From the NCBI GenBank assembly GCA_002205965.3, contig NADL03000049.1:186001-250000 (forward strand): DNA of 64,000 nt. Direction: 5' to 3'. Positions 1 through 11,189 of the stretch are shown piece by piece (position 1 is the stretch's first letter; every line of letters begins with the position of its first letter). This DNA comes from Kappaphycus alvarezii (Eukaryota > Rhodophyta > Florideophyceae > Gigartinales > Solieriaceae). The notes under the pieces were generated by a model that worked only from the letters and a program-made list of their open reading frames with translations, was not told the origin of the DNA and made no database searches. The position numbers were made by a program, and so were the translations under genes.

Positions 1-908
1 AAATATTCTGGTGATGCTCTTGTAGACCCTTGCTAAAGCTTCCGTTCTGTCTATCCCCTCGGTGACAAACTTGCTCAGTCGGAGAGACTTCAGCAGGTTC
101 TTCACCTTGTTTTGCCGAGCATGGAAGGTACACTCACGCTCAACCAGGTCGACAGCCTGCTGGAAGGTCGTAGCGTATCCATCAACGACGTCCAGGTAAT
201 ATCGCTTTGCGTAAACTTGCATAAGTTTATGTAAATAGCGTAGCTTCTGTTCTTGGTTCATCTTGTAGTCGCGGGCCACTTGACGGTAATCGTCGACATA
301 TTCTTGACAATACTGGCCAAGTTCCCCAGCTAACTTCTTGTCCCTTTCCTGGAAGCGCATATCCCATTGTGGGCAAACTTTTCGGACGGGAATGTTTTCA
401 TCTGGGTGGTAGAAGGACCAATCGGATAGATGAAGCAGCTTCAGCAACTTGTGAAGGACTTCGACCGCCGGCAGTGATTAATATCGCGGAAAATATCGAC
501 TGCGGCGTTGCCGTCGTCTTCTTTGTCGTAAATGTTTGTAGCCAGTGTCAAAGAATCCTTAGAGAGGGGTGCTGGTAATATTCGCGCCACGCCTGTCCAA
601 AAAATTCCAAAACTCGAGTGCAAGGCGGTAACAGAGCCAGATCGCATGAAAACCAGACAGCAGGCTGTAATAATTCAGCAATGCATTTCACAATCGTAGC
701 GCCTGACAGGTCTTCGTCTGCTGCCAGAGGCGAACAGTTGTGATAAACCACCCAACGTGAGCGGCATTGATGCGAGTATGGACTCGTTGATGTTCGAGAG
801 GAACGGAAGTTCAGTTGATCCACCCGAGTCACTTGCCACACGACTTGCAACTTGGGGGTTTTCTGAAGGCGCATTACACATCTTTAGTGAATCGATCTCA
901 ATCTTCAC
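1..908 (-). mobile_element. LTR retroelement gag remnant, copia-like, cut by window edge
   Basis: Read on the minus strand, the first ~450 bases give an open, alpha-helical, charged protein with blocks such as QYCQEYVDDYRQVARDYKM and LHKLMQVYAKRYYLD. It has the look of the capsid part of the copia-type Gag that is also remnant in the element at 8.3-15.4 kb (about 10 kb). Upstream on the same strand (to about 908) the reading becomes patchy and looks like the degraded Gag N-terminus. It is an old, broken copy; its pol would lie beyond the left edge. Family assignment is from general similarity only. Confidence 0.45.
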
Positions 909-1875
909 TTGACAAAGAGGTAAACGGGAGAAGAGGTAATAAAAGGGAATTTTGGGGAGAATGTAGGCAAAAGAAAGGGGAGCAGGCAGCGGGGTCAGAG
1001 AGAGGGATTGAACCGTGATCGGATTCGCAAATGTGAGTGCACACGTTTCGAGAGAAGAAGTGCCAAACTACTGACGGCCTGTAGTGCTTTACTGAATGCA
1101 GCTTCTCGACGTCCGAGCAAGCGGCATTAACAACTGAAACTTGGCACTAGTTCTTCTCCTCTGACCGTTCTCCTCACCACGGTAGTCGGGGCTGGGCAGG
1201 ATTCATTGATACCAAACTACGAGTGCGTGCATTTTTTTAGGGTAAGAAAGCGAGGCGCCGGCGGTGAAAAATCAATTTTCTACGAATGGGCAGCCTCCAA
1301 GTAAGCCATGTGACTATAAAAATTCCGCCACTTTAAACATCAACTAGAAAGATGCCGACTGTTGGTATGAAATCGGTCCTTTCTGTAGGGAAGCGGTCCT
1401 CTCCACAAACTTCTGTCTTCTTCTTCCCCGTTAGCTCTCAGAAACAATTCTTCCAATCAATTTTATTTTACGAACAAAATCATGAAACGGATTTTTCCCA
1501 TGAATCCAAATTCACCATGCCACTCTATTTCTATTTTGTCTTTGATCATTTTGGTACTCCTTGTTCAAAATAGAAATCATTCGACTCGTGATCCGCTTCG
1601 TCCTCCAAATTCATTTCCGATATTTTATCAGGCAGATTTTTAGTTCTTGTCCTAATCGCATGCAAATTCAAAGCTGTGTCATTGCCTCACATTTCTTATT
1701 TTGTCCAAGTCCGTGACACTTTTCGAATACGTTGCCCTATTAAAGTCCAAAATAGACGTCGTTGAGGCAACACCCCGCCATCAACTACTCCATCGGCTCA
1801 CCCCTTTTTTGCCCTCAACATGACCAACCTCCGCCCGTCCCTCACATCGCCAAGTCATCCCGAGGCCGCCGTCCC
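909..1875. other. no gene seen
   Basis: Mixed-composition sequence with only short chance open frames. It lies upstream of the gag remnant on the minus strand, so the leader and LTR of that element might be here, but I could not delimit an LTR or a primer-binding site. Confidence 0.4.
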
Positions 1876-2450
1876 TCAACGCTCTGGCCCTGATTGCAAA
1901 TGGTCCAACTGACTGCAATGACTACTGTAGAATAATGGACCGGGAACGCGTTCGGGAGTGGGTCCGCCGCAACTACTTCGAGCAGGCAGAAGAGGCAGAG
2001 GAGGAGTAGAGGAAGAGGAGTAGAGAAAGACGAGGAAGACGAAGAGGAGGATGAGGAGGATGAAGAGGAGACTGGGTGGACCCGTGGGAGCCACTAGTGT
2101 TCAACGGTGGGGAAGCTCCCATGGAGAACGAAAGGCAGACTGAGGGAGTAACCGTTATCTCTGACTCTTCTGACGAAGATGAATAGAAGGGTGAAGAGGA
2201 GGACGAGGAGGATGAGGGAAAGGGAGTCATGGAAAGTAATAGAATAGTGGAGAGGGGCCGAGAAGTATGAACCAGGTGTTCCTGACTCTTGAACCGGATG
2301 GGGGCATCTTCATTGGTCTAGATATTTCCGAGGAGGCAATGGAGAATTCTATGCCGTTCGCTGATATTTGTAGGGACTACTTGGGTTGAATGGATATTTT
2401 GAGGGAACTGTATGGCTCTGATCTAGAGGAATAAGAATTTATCCTGATAG
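1876..2450 (+). repeat. dispersed degraded repeat, copy A (GA-rich acidic stretch)
   Basis: A purine-rich run (about 1980-2080) and a second one near 2190-2225 would encode Glu/Asp-rich protein on the plus strand. The block from about 2265 to 2440 shares word-for-word pieces with 30288-30460: gaaccaggtgttc, gggactac, and ctgatctagagga followed by taagaattt or taagatttt. The order is the same in both places, so these are two diverged copies of one repeat. Family unknown; a retroelement origin is possible but not shown. Confidence 0.4.
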
Positions 2451-2875
2451 TATCTGCTGATAGTCTTTCTCGTTCACAAGATTCCATTTGATCCATTTCG
2501 TAGTTTTTAGTATGTTTGTTTGAGACTTTAGGGCTTGCCAAAAGGTCTGTGTAAGCTGAGTAAACTGCTTTCTCTTGTGGAGGTAAAGCAAGTTAGCGGA
2601 CAACTTCAAGCCAAGTCCCGAGAAGTAGGAAGTTGAGAGTCAACTTCAGACCCAAGATCCATTTTTCTTACACTGCTCACAGAGCGTCAGTGGTAGACCC
2701 TGCCCCTTCTATACTTGCTTGTAGCCCTCTCAACTGTAGTTCTTACTCAACCATTTTTTTTTCGTTCAACTATACACGATAGCACTTTTGTCGCTTGCAG
2801 CACCTCCTTCTTGGTGTAATTGGTTCTGAGTATCTCTTCTCCTGACGATTTACCCCTATCACCTATAACGACTAT

Positions 2876-3370
2876 TTGAATCATCGGTATGCCTGTACTC
2901 CATTCACCATAATCGATACCTCAATTTCCACTAGAAGCTATCAGACTGATCGAGATAACGGTCGGCTTTTCAATGAATTGGAATTCGATGTGGTTGAGAT
3001 GGTTCTGGAGCGTCTGCTGAAGTTCCCACAGGAGCCAAACAGGGCCAAGTGGATTTTCATTACATCCCCATATCGGGCAAAGCTTGCATTACTACAGAAA
3101 CTTTTTCAATGAGAGAGCGTGTTTTAGGCTGAAAACCAGTTCTGACTTACGGAGTAGATTTCTGCTCAACAGACTCCTTGCAAGGCTCGGAGCGTCCCAC
3201 TGTCATTATCTCCCGCGCGCAGTAACTCGGAGAGAAAATTTGGTTTCCTAAACGACTACCGTCGTCTCAATGTTACTACGAGTAGAGCGCAGTTTTCTCT
3301 GATTGTTATCGATGACATTTCTACACTTGCTTCCAAGGAATGTAGGTTGTTTCATTGCTTTTGGAACTGT
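2876..3370 (+). pseudogene. SF1 (UPF1-like) helicase fragment
   Basis: The 2876-3112 frame contains NELEFDVVEMVLERLLKF and then IFITSPYRAKLALLQKLF. This resembles the C-terminal RecA-like domain of UPF1-type superfamily 1 helicases (N-x-x-E...VV...LL, then I-x-TPYRAQ-x-x-LL). Further on, in other frames, come pieces reading DSLQGSERPTVIIS (about 3168-3210) and FGFLNDYRRLNV followed by SRAQFSLIVI (about 3243-3310). These correspond to the usual later motifs: Q-G-x-E, then GFL-x-D-x-RR-x-NVA-x-(S/T)RA. The order is right, but the frame changes at least twice and the ATPase motifs I and II are not seen upstream. It is a broken fragment of a host helicase or of an element that carries one. No neighbour helps decide. 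Confidence 0.5.
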
Positions 3371-4101
3371 TGAGGATGGAAGGTGAGGTTTCGTTGCTTG
3401 AATTGCTCATTCCAGCTCAGTTCTGAGACGAAAAACAAGTTCGTCGCTTTGCTAATATGAGATATCGCGCTGGTGTGAGTGAGTGGGCTGTGGGCATATG
3501 ATGCACATTGTACCATAATCCAGTGAAGGCTGTTTTTGTCTACTGGAGCGACTTGTCGAGTTCGGTTGAGTAGATTGGGTGTGTTAATTTTATGGATAGT
3601 GCTTGTTGCCCAATTCCTTCGATTTAAATAACTCAGCGTTTTGTTTTACTTTGGTAGGCAACATTATCAACAGAAAATGGCAGATGTTAATTCCTTCCAT
3701 CCATGAGAGAGCTCAATTCCATCATTGAATAAGTTTATGCGGTAGTTCAAAACAAATAATGGTGGGAGATGCAGAGATCCGCAGTTCGACTTAGCTGATC
3801 CACCATACTGATTCAGGTATCCATAGCCGAAAGCGTACGGCGCAGATTTTTTTAGTACTGTTAAAGTAAATTTACTTTCACGAGTTCATATCACACATGG
3901 TTCTGGGTTCCTACATGAAGAACTGAAAAAATAAGTTCCATCAAATTCATGTGAACAATTAATATATAGTACGAACTGTAGGCCATATGGTTCTGTATTC
4001 ATCCATCAAAACTCCTATACCTAGTTTTTTCTCAAAGGTCAATTGAAGTCCTTCGAATCATTGATTAGTAATTCAAGAAACGCTTACTTATAATACAGGG
4101 A

Positions 4102-4140
4102 TAACCAATGATTACTGATAGTACCTGTAATCATTGGTTA
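4102..4140. repeat. perfect 14-bp inverted repeat with 11-nt loop
   Basis: Arm TAACCAATGATTAC at 4102-4115 and its exact reverse complement at 4127-4140, separated by tgatagtacct. Function unknown. It could be the palindromic end of a small DNA element. Confidence 0.8.
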
Positions 4141-4190
4141 GGTGTTTGAAGTTAGATAAATACAGTTGCAATACAGAAATCATTTTATTA

Positions 4191-4213
4191 ATGCCATCGA
4201 ACTTCGATGGCAT
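4191..4213. repeat. perfect 11-bp inverted repeat around one base
   Basis: Arm ATGCCATCGAA (4191-4201), a single central c, then the exact reverse complement TTCGATGGCAT (4203-4213). It lies 51 bases after the previous hairpin. Confidence 0.8.
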
Positions 4214-4827
4214 GGCATGACAACCTAGAATTAATCATCGTCAGACTAACAAAAATAAGCGTAGGTGTATCCTAAAATTGTTCCATCTCTCAATTGAACC
4301 GCGTTGAACCCTGTTTTGGAATCATATACTTTATTAATTTCTGAGATGATCGCAGAACACGTCAGCATGCTCCCAGGTACCGGTTGTAATCTCTGTATTT
4401 TGAGACCATGGATTACAATTCATTTTGATTTTTAAACAATTGCCCTAATCCATAGCAAGTAATATATGATATATCGCTCATTTTAGAATGAAAAGGGCCG
4501 TTTATATGTCAATCACATACCCTTGATGGAATATTGCAGAATAACTGGCTGCCAATATTTAGGAAATTTTGGCAATTTAAACTCAAAAAAATGTGGTGTA
4601 AGTAGGATGTAAATATATCCATTTTTATAAATTTATTTATTCTTTGTGCCTTGCTTTCGTTGGTCATATGACCACAAGAAAAATCTAGCCATAACTTTGC
4701 ACCAATTTGAAATATATCCTGTGGAGGCCCAGTCTACCCTTCCCTCCCTGTATCGGATACATCTCCTCCTCACCACTGCCATCGTCAAACCTGTTGCACA
4801 GCCCACATCTCAGTAGCTCCATCCCTT

Positions 4828-5306
4828 TTCTAGCTAATAGCTAGTATGCGCATGCCGTCCAGTGCTGTTTCAAACCTCCCCTCTCCGCTGCTATCATTGT
4901 TGAAGTTCTCACTATATTTCTAGCTAACAGCTAGTCAGCGCAAGTTACTCAGTTCTCACACTCCGTCGTGTGTCAGTTCCACCTTTTGATCCTTCACTGA
5001 TTCGTTGAAAATCCCCACTGCACGAACATGTTCAACTCCATGGCACGATATCTCGCCCTCATATTCCGTCGTTCCAGAGCTCCATTCTGTCCGTTCTCCG
5101 TAGATTGATTCTGCGTGGACGCCCGTTAAGGACATCCTCTTCGATTCACACTATATCGCGTCATGCTACCCGAGTATCTTGCACTTTATTATTGCCGCGA
5201 CTAATTTAAAGGGAACTCGGTACCCCATCCGCGTAACATCTAATCTTACAGGGTCTATTTTTCCTGAGACTCCAGTACAGAAGCTAGCTAATAGCTAGCT
5301 TGCGCA
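4828..5306 (+). repeat. three copies of a palindromic CTAGCTAAYAGCTAG motif followed by GCGCA
   Basis: Copies at 4828-4852, 4918-4942 and 5282-5306. Each has the near-palindrome CTAGCTAATAGCTAG (or CTAGCTAACAGCTAG), then 3-4 variable bases, then GCGCA, all in the same orientation. They lie 90 and 364 bases apart, so this is not a simple tandem array. Could be regulatory sites or repeats within an element. Confidence 0.7.
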
Positions 5307-7248
5307 AATTAATTCATCTTCTACAAGAGTATCAAGAGACTCTCCTCTCGGAGTGTGTTGGATTTACGAATTCGCACAGCATGTTAGGAAATACTGGGGA
5401 GATTAATGCAGCTAAGATACGTGTGAGACGTGATACTGGTTCGGGCGCAGGTGAGCAATTAGCAAAGAACAAGAGAAAATGTTGGAGATACACGACGCGA
5501 TGTGACTAGGTACCCAGAGTTTAAGATTATAGGAAGTAGTCTTTTCAGAGTTGTAAAGCCCTCCCGCAGAAAGCTTGCTACTACAATTCAATCATTATCA
5601 TTCAGTTGCCCTGGAAACACCCGGAAAATAGCTATGAATGCGTTTGATTATTACACAGATAAGCTGCCCCGTTGGAGTCGGGTTTTCTAATAGCAAATCT
5701 CCCCTCGATGTAGCTGCTGCCGATGTATCGCAATCTATTCATTCGAGATATAATGAATGTTCGAAGAAAGAAAACATTCTATCGTCATATTTGCCTTCTC
5801 TTTCTCGCAGTGGTAAGGAGGTTTGCTTTTCTCCATCTGCTGCTGTGGGTGTCGAAATAAAAAAGAGTGATAAAGAGCTCTTCGATAATATACTAGTACT
5901 CCAAAGGAAAAGTCCAATACTGGCTCGGGTTGTGTAACGAAATCCTCTGGACCTAGCACGAAAAACGACTAATTGAAAACTATGCCCCTAGTGATGACAA
6001 AAGTGCAGAGGATCCTTCACAAACAATCGTTTACGTGATCGCAGCCACTAAATTTATTAGAGATCATAAAGTTGTCCCGAAAACCAATGATTGCAAGTCG
6101 GCGCATCATGTGGATGGTGCTCCTGTGAATTGTGTGCCGCAAAATCAATGATTCAAAATCAGATCAGACCGATAGTGTATCGAAGACCAATGGTACGCAG
6201 TCACGGGTTTCCATCGAAGCGGAAAACGGTCAAGTTCCAGCAATCATTGATACCAATGTTCATGATATGGGGAAGTTACAAAGATCGTTTATCGCAGTCG
6301 AGTGGGTCAACGCATGCGTCTAGCAAGGTTGAAATAGAGCGAGCTGCTTTAGCAGTACCCAATGATTTGAAGCCCATACGTTCAGTTCATCCACCTAAAG
6401 AAAGACTTATTACGAATTTATATCTAGAAACCCTACATACCGAAATAAAACATACTGTAAATATTGATAACTGAGGCTATACCTCCAATAAGGATTTTTT
6501 TAAGTCAGCGGCTGCCGAAGGTGGAGTTAGAAAGGAAATTACACATGAGAATCCCAAGAAGGATGGGGCTGCTCCTCAATTCCATGCAAGGGAACTCTCA
6601 GGAAATCTTGCAGGTAAACATTCGGTAAGATAAATACGCCTTCATGGGAAGAGAAACAGACGAAGGTTTCCTCCTGCAAATGCATGGCCATTTGGTGTTA
6701 GTTCTTTGAAATTGGAAGGTGTTCAGTTGAAATGAGTGCAAGCAGGCTATTTTCCTTTCTTTAATAACTCGGAATATATGGGCGATGACTCCCTTCGATA
6801 GGGAATTGCTTGCCTAACGGAGCGCAAAAAAAATACCAGACCCTATTGAAGGTCTCGAATCCCTGTTTTTCGTAAGGTATTCTTTCCTTATTAGTGAAGT
6901 AAACGGAAGCGCAGCGTTCTCATACGAAATTTAGCGTCGAGACTGGAAAGAATTCTGAAGAGGAATGGTAGCTTGAACGACGAAGAATAGTTGATCTTCC
7001 CGATCTTTGAAGTACCCCCAGTAGGGAGAAAGCAACAGAGCATAGGGGGGAAAAAGTAAGGTCGGACACTACTTCTTTTGCGCAATATGGAGAATGGGCA
7101 AGTTGTTCGATTTTCAGATTAACAAAATAAATGAGGGAGTAGTATCGGTGAAATTGACCTTTTGACAGAGTTCGAAGTAACTACCCCTCGCCTGCTCCTC
7201 ATATGAAATCTTGGATCATTCGATAGTTCTGTTATCCTTGAAAAAGTT
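5300..7248 (+). other. cluster of short broken open frames, origin unknown
   Basis: Several plus-strand open frames of 60-127 codons follow one another (5300-5509, 5638-5937, 6091-6474) with Ser/Lys/Asn-rich translations and no domain I recognise. Their density on one strand suggests a decayed protein-coding element rather than a live gene. I cannot name a family. Confidence 0.3.
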
Positions 7249-7635
7249 TTGAGATTCATTACGGGTTATTCTCAAAAGGAAGTCTTGCTCAGAAACGTCA
7301 ATCGTGGGACAAGATCAAAACGGAGCGCGGGAAGAAGACCTAGAGATACAAATGATCCTTTGATACGAGAATTCTTTAAACTACGAAAGTTTTATGCGAG
7401 CACAGCAATTGGAATAATTGGACCTAAGCATTATGACTCCATTAAGCGTGGTTCCTATGTCTTAGCGCATTTTCTTAAATCCATGAAGAAGGCATACTTC
7501 GAGTCACTCTGTCAGATGGCATTTTCAAAGTACTCTTTTCCAGTGGGGGAAACCTTACGTTCTCTTTCAAAGTCTGTAAGTGATCGTGTTAAAATATCCG
7601 ATCTTGGAGTCCTTGCAGGCAAAGAATCTTTTTAA
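7249..7635 (+). CDS. unidentified 128-codon open frame, probably a remnant
   Basis: This is the longest continuous frame of the 5.3-7.6 kb cluster. Its product is basic (RGTRSKRSAGRRPRD near residues 20-35), followed by helix-like sequence (LIREFFKLRKFYASTAIG). It has no ATG start in frame (it opens at a TTG, so the frame may simply continue from upstream) and no signal peptide or membrane segment. I recognise no family. Its position 0.6 kb before an old copia element, in the same strand direction, suggests mobile-element debris. It could also be chance. Confidence 0.25.
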   Translation: MRFITGYSQKEVLLRNVNRGTRSKRSAGRRPRDTNDPLIREFFKLRKFYASTAIGIIGPKHYDSIKRGSYVLAHFLKSMKKAYFESLCQMAFSKYSFPVGETLRSLSKSVSDRVKISDLGVLAGKESF

Positions 7636-8257
7636 TTAACGAACATCTTGTCGATGTTTTGGTCAATTCCATTTTATCCTTTACTTCGGATCGCATCGCT
7701 CGATTTATCGGTGATTGATAGTTTCCCCTCCAATCCTACTCCCATGTATGGTATTTTATCCAATAACAGCCGCTGTGAAGCATATTTCTAGCTTCGTTCG
7801 AAGAACTTCTTCCCTTTTAATGTTGTTTTGTTCTGTAACCGGTGATTCTGCGACAAAATGTACTTCTTTTATCTTTTATTTTCGTTTTTAATGCTTTTTA
7901 TTGGTAACCTGCGTCTTTTGTTAACTCTATTCTGCGCATAGTGAATATCTTGCGTTTGTTGAATAAAGTTGTTGGTGTTATGGAACAATTGGTGTACTGT
8001 CCGGCACCGGTAGTGCGGAAGTAGCTTTTACTTTAGTGTAAGCGCATCACGATAGCGCGACATATACTTGTCCTTCTATCATTTGCTGAAGCACTTAGTA
8101 TAAATGAATATATCTGTGGGAGTTCTGGGGGTCGTCTGGTTGCTCGCAGATTAGTGCGCCGCAGAGTACAGTAACAGCGCCTGTTTCTCTACCTTGCCGT
8201 AGGAGCGGTACCAGTACTGTATGATGAGTCTGTTCCACCACCCCGTAGTGAGCTCCA
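7636..8257. other. no gene seen
   Basis: T-rich sequence without a usable open frame, lying between the broken frames and the left LTR of the old copia element. Confidence 0.4.
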
Positions 8258-9083
8258 TGTTTCAATTTACAGTTTAATGCCCAGGTGCACACTACGCTTC
8301 AGACGCAGTGTGGCACACTTTAGCAGATTAAATATCTAAGAGTTCCACCGCACCTCGCCGACTCTGGCTCATGATCATCGAGGAGTACCGCTACGTCCGA
8401 TTCACGTAGAATACGTAGCTCCGCTCATGCCCCCGCATCGGCCCCTTCTCGTAAGGGAAACAATTTTATTTACCTACTGTGACGAATATGCCCAATAGTA
8501 TCAATATGCCCAGTAGTATCCCGCCAGTAGCCCTCAAACGGCATGAGCACGGTAGAGAGGCACCAGTGCAACAAAATCACTGCAAGGAGACATCAGCGCA
8601 ACTATAGTACTGTAATCTGGCACCGACGCAACGCAGGACCACAGATCAATCAGACGAAGCCATTACGGATACCTGGCATACTCCTAGATACTTTCCAGGC
8701 AAGACCAATCAGCAAGCGCTTTGTGCTTTCTCGCCAAGTGGATCAATGGAACTCTGCCGTGATCGTCAATATTGTCAGTCTCCGCAATATACTAGGTGAA
8801 CTCTCAAAAACTTGTAGTATTACGCCCCTAGGCCTGTTCTTCTAGAATACCTTTGAATTTAGTATTGTTTACTCACGATTCATTGTCACTCTCGTTGAAT
8901 GCTTCTCTATATAAACCACGGTCAGAAGCTCCGGTCTGTTCACCGGAAGCTTCAACCATCAGTTCAACCATCGATTACCTCTTGTGCGCCCAAACCCCCA
9001 CACCTACCCCTTTGCCATTGCAGTTTATCAAATAAGGTTGATAGTACACCCTTACAATTGCAGTCAATAGTCGCGGGATAACA
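8258..9083 (+). repeat. 5' LTR of the old copia element, split by a solo LTR
   Basis: It matches 15149-15441 in order: TTCAATTTAC and AATGCCCAGG, ACTACGCTTCAGACGCAG, a long block ending GTCCGATTCACGT, then, after the inserted 8478-9002 piece, CCCTTTGCCATTGCAGTT to GTCGCGGGATAACA. Bounds (TG at 8258, CA at 9083) are my best estimate from where the similarity starts and ends. Confidence 0.7.
8478..9002. mobile_element. solo LTR of another element, 525 bp, flanked by cctac
   Basis: The 3' LTR copy at 15.15-15.44 kb runs straight through this point, which shows that 8478-9002 was inserted. The inserted piece begins TGTG and ends CACA. It is flanked by cctac at 8473-8477 and 9003-9007, a 5-base target duplication. 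TG...CA ends, length and duplication fit a solo LTR left by recombination between two LTRs. Its family is unknown and no full copy is in the window. Confidence 0.75.
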
Positions 9084-9459
9084 CAACGATCCGGATTCGT
9101 TTCCCCGTCATCTGTTGACAACATCCCATATTCACCGTTAACAAGCTTGTTGCTGTTGATTTCTTCTCCTTCCTTCACTTCGACGTCACATAGCAAGATA
9201 CATTTGAATATATCACTCAAATATACTCAGGATGTCGCCGATTTACCGCCGTTAGTTCAAGCAGAAGTGTGATCTGATCCTCAGAATGATATCCATTTCA
9301 TCATTGAATGATGGTCCTCCCCTCAAGATCCTGAATGCGTCCAAGGCAACGTTGAAATTCTTCACTATTCCCGATCCGCCCACCTGCTCGGCCTCTGAAG
9401 CCTCTTTTGGCTTACCAAATCCCAATTACATCGCGGAGTACTTGGCGGATCTTCTTCCT

Positions 9460-10800
9460 GCGCCGTAGTTCACCTTTGGGGAATAGCTCTTCTCCATGTC
9501 GCTTTTTCCCTTCAAAGTTTTGTTTAAAGTAGCTGAGCTTTATGGATTCGAAGAGATTCTAAATGCTTTTATCGAAGATGTCAAGGTTTCAGAAATAAAC
9601 AAGAATGATAAATCTATCCGTACGAATATTTAGCTTTGTCATCTCGTAAATTGTACGCATGAACTCCTTCAAGCCGTTATAAGTAAGGACAGTCGTGTAT
9701 CTAGCAGCCGCTTCGCACATCCGCCCAGAGGAGAGAATGAAAATGGGTTCAATGATATTGGTCTTAATTCAACACGGATTCCACAAGCTTCAGGCATTGG
9801 ATCGCAAGGAACTATCGGAACCACGCGTCGCTCTTTTGATGACTCTCGTGTTGTTGTTGCTACTCCGTTTGTTAGTGGGCCAGAAAGAGACGAAGTAGAT
9901 ACTTGTAGAAATGATAAAAACATTCCGTAAATTGTTTCGTATCCCACTCACTTTTCGGGTAATGTAAATGGTCGACAGAGTGACAGTGGAGCGGGCGAAT
10001 CTCGCAAGGTTAACTATGTACAAAAAATATTCAAGGAGAAAAGTTTTACAGGGGAAACCTCTCAGGACATTAACGAAACGCTCAGGATGTATGAGATTTG
10101 TGCCAGGTAGTACAATCTGTCCCCATCCCAGAAGGCCGATTTCTTCGTAAATATTCTGGAGGGTGCTGCTAGGCTTTTTTTTTGGAAAACTGCACAGGTG
10201 CAATGGGTTACGTAGAGATTGTTAAGGTAATGACCGCGGAGTACCTAAGGGATGCTAGGAAAATCCAAGTGAAAGGCTCACTAGAGAAACTCCGCCTCAA
10301 GTCATTCATGCACGGCAAGGGAATAAAAGATGTATCAGACGGACTCACCAAACTGGTTGAGCACGTCAATGAGCTCACCCGACAGTGTCCTTAGGATTTC
10401 CGCACCGACTCTCATAAGACATACTTCTTGCGAAGGGCAGTAACGTAGTATCATGAATGGACGAAGATCCCTATTCAGAGTATAACCTCTCGAAAATATT
10501 CTTTCAATAATTTTGTCACTATATTACATTAATCAATTCAGAACTTGCGCCAGTTGAACTAAATCACAGGTCAGAATAGCGGTATTGAGAGAGAGATGGG
10601 AACATCCATGATGAGGTATGGTTGTAACCCTCAACAATACCGCCGCAATCTCAGGAGTGGAAACACGAGAGGAGCTACTGTGAATCGTTCGGACCGACCT
10701 TTTAGCAAATAGTTTGAGGAGGCTCGTAGGCGTAACGAGTGTATTAGATGTGGGGAACCGTGGAACCCCAAACATAGCTGTACAAAGTAAGCACTTTCTG
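9460..10800 (+). pseudogene. gag remnant of the old copia element
   Basis: Broken gag of the 8.26-15.44 kb element. It shows a helical capsid-like part (about 10.0-10.4 kb) and a zinc-knuckle piece with Cys-x2-Cys (CIRCGEPWNPKHSC) near 10740-10785. Many breaks. The domain order fits copia Gag. Confidence 0.5.
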
Positions 10801-11189
10801 CTCATGCCCGTCACCGCCTTGAACGGGTAAAATCCTCTGTTTACAATCTCGCTTATATTATCAAGGAGCACGAGGAAAGTGAGTCAGAAGATAGCACTGA
10901 CTCTAGTGCCAGCGAGAACGACGACGAGGAAACTGAATTGGAAGCGTTTGACTCGCACTTGTCCGATGACGATACCTTGGACCATAACTCCATCAAGTCT
11001 GCAGAAAGATCCATCTACGTCACTCAGCTCTCGTCAAACATGGCTCTGTCTTCAACTGCACAGGACGATTCCCGGATAGATTCTCATCTCGGCGGCGGGG
11101 AGCTGCAAGAAAAATACAATCAAGTTTTGCGCGCCTGCGTCGCAGAAGTAAATGAGTTGATAGTATCAAGGTACAAACATGGAGTGATG

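Larger units (their letters stand above)
3371..5299. other. intergenic, no gene; contains hairpins and a repeated palindromic motif
   Basis: No open frame of note. Composition is AT-rich to about 4.7 kb and then mixed. The distinct structures are listed separately: two perfect inverted repeats at 4102-4213, and three copies of a palindromic motif between 4828 and 5306. Confidence 0.5.

Noticed and set aside
1005-1080. tRNA-like stretch on the minus strand with a GGTTCAATCC B-box-like word
   Set aside because: The T-stem and anticodon stem do not pair, and no convincing A box or acceptor stem is present.
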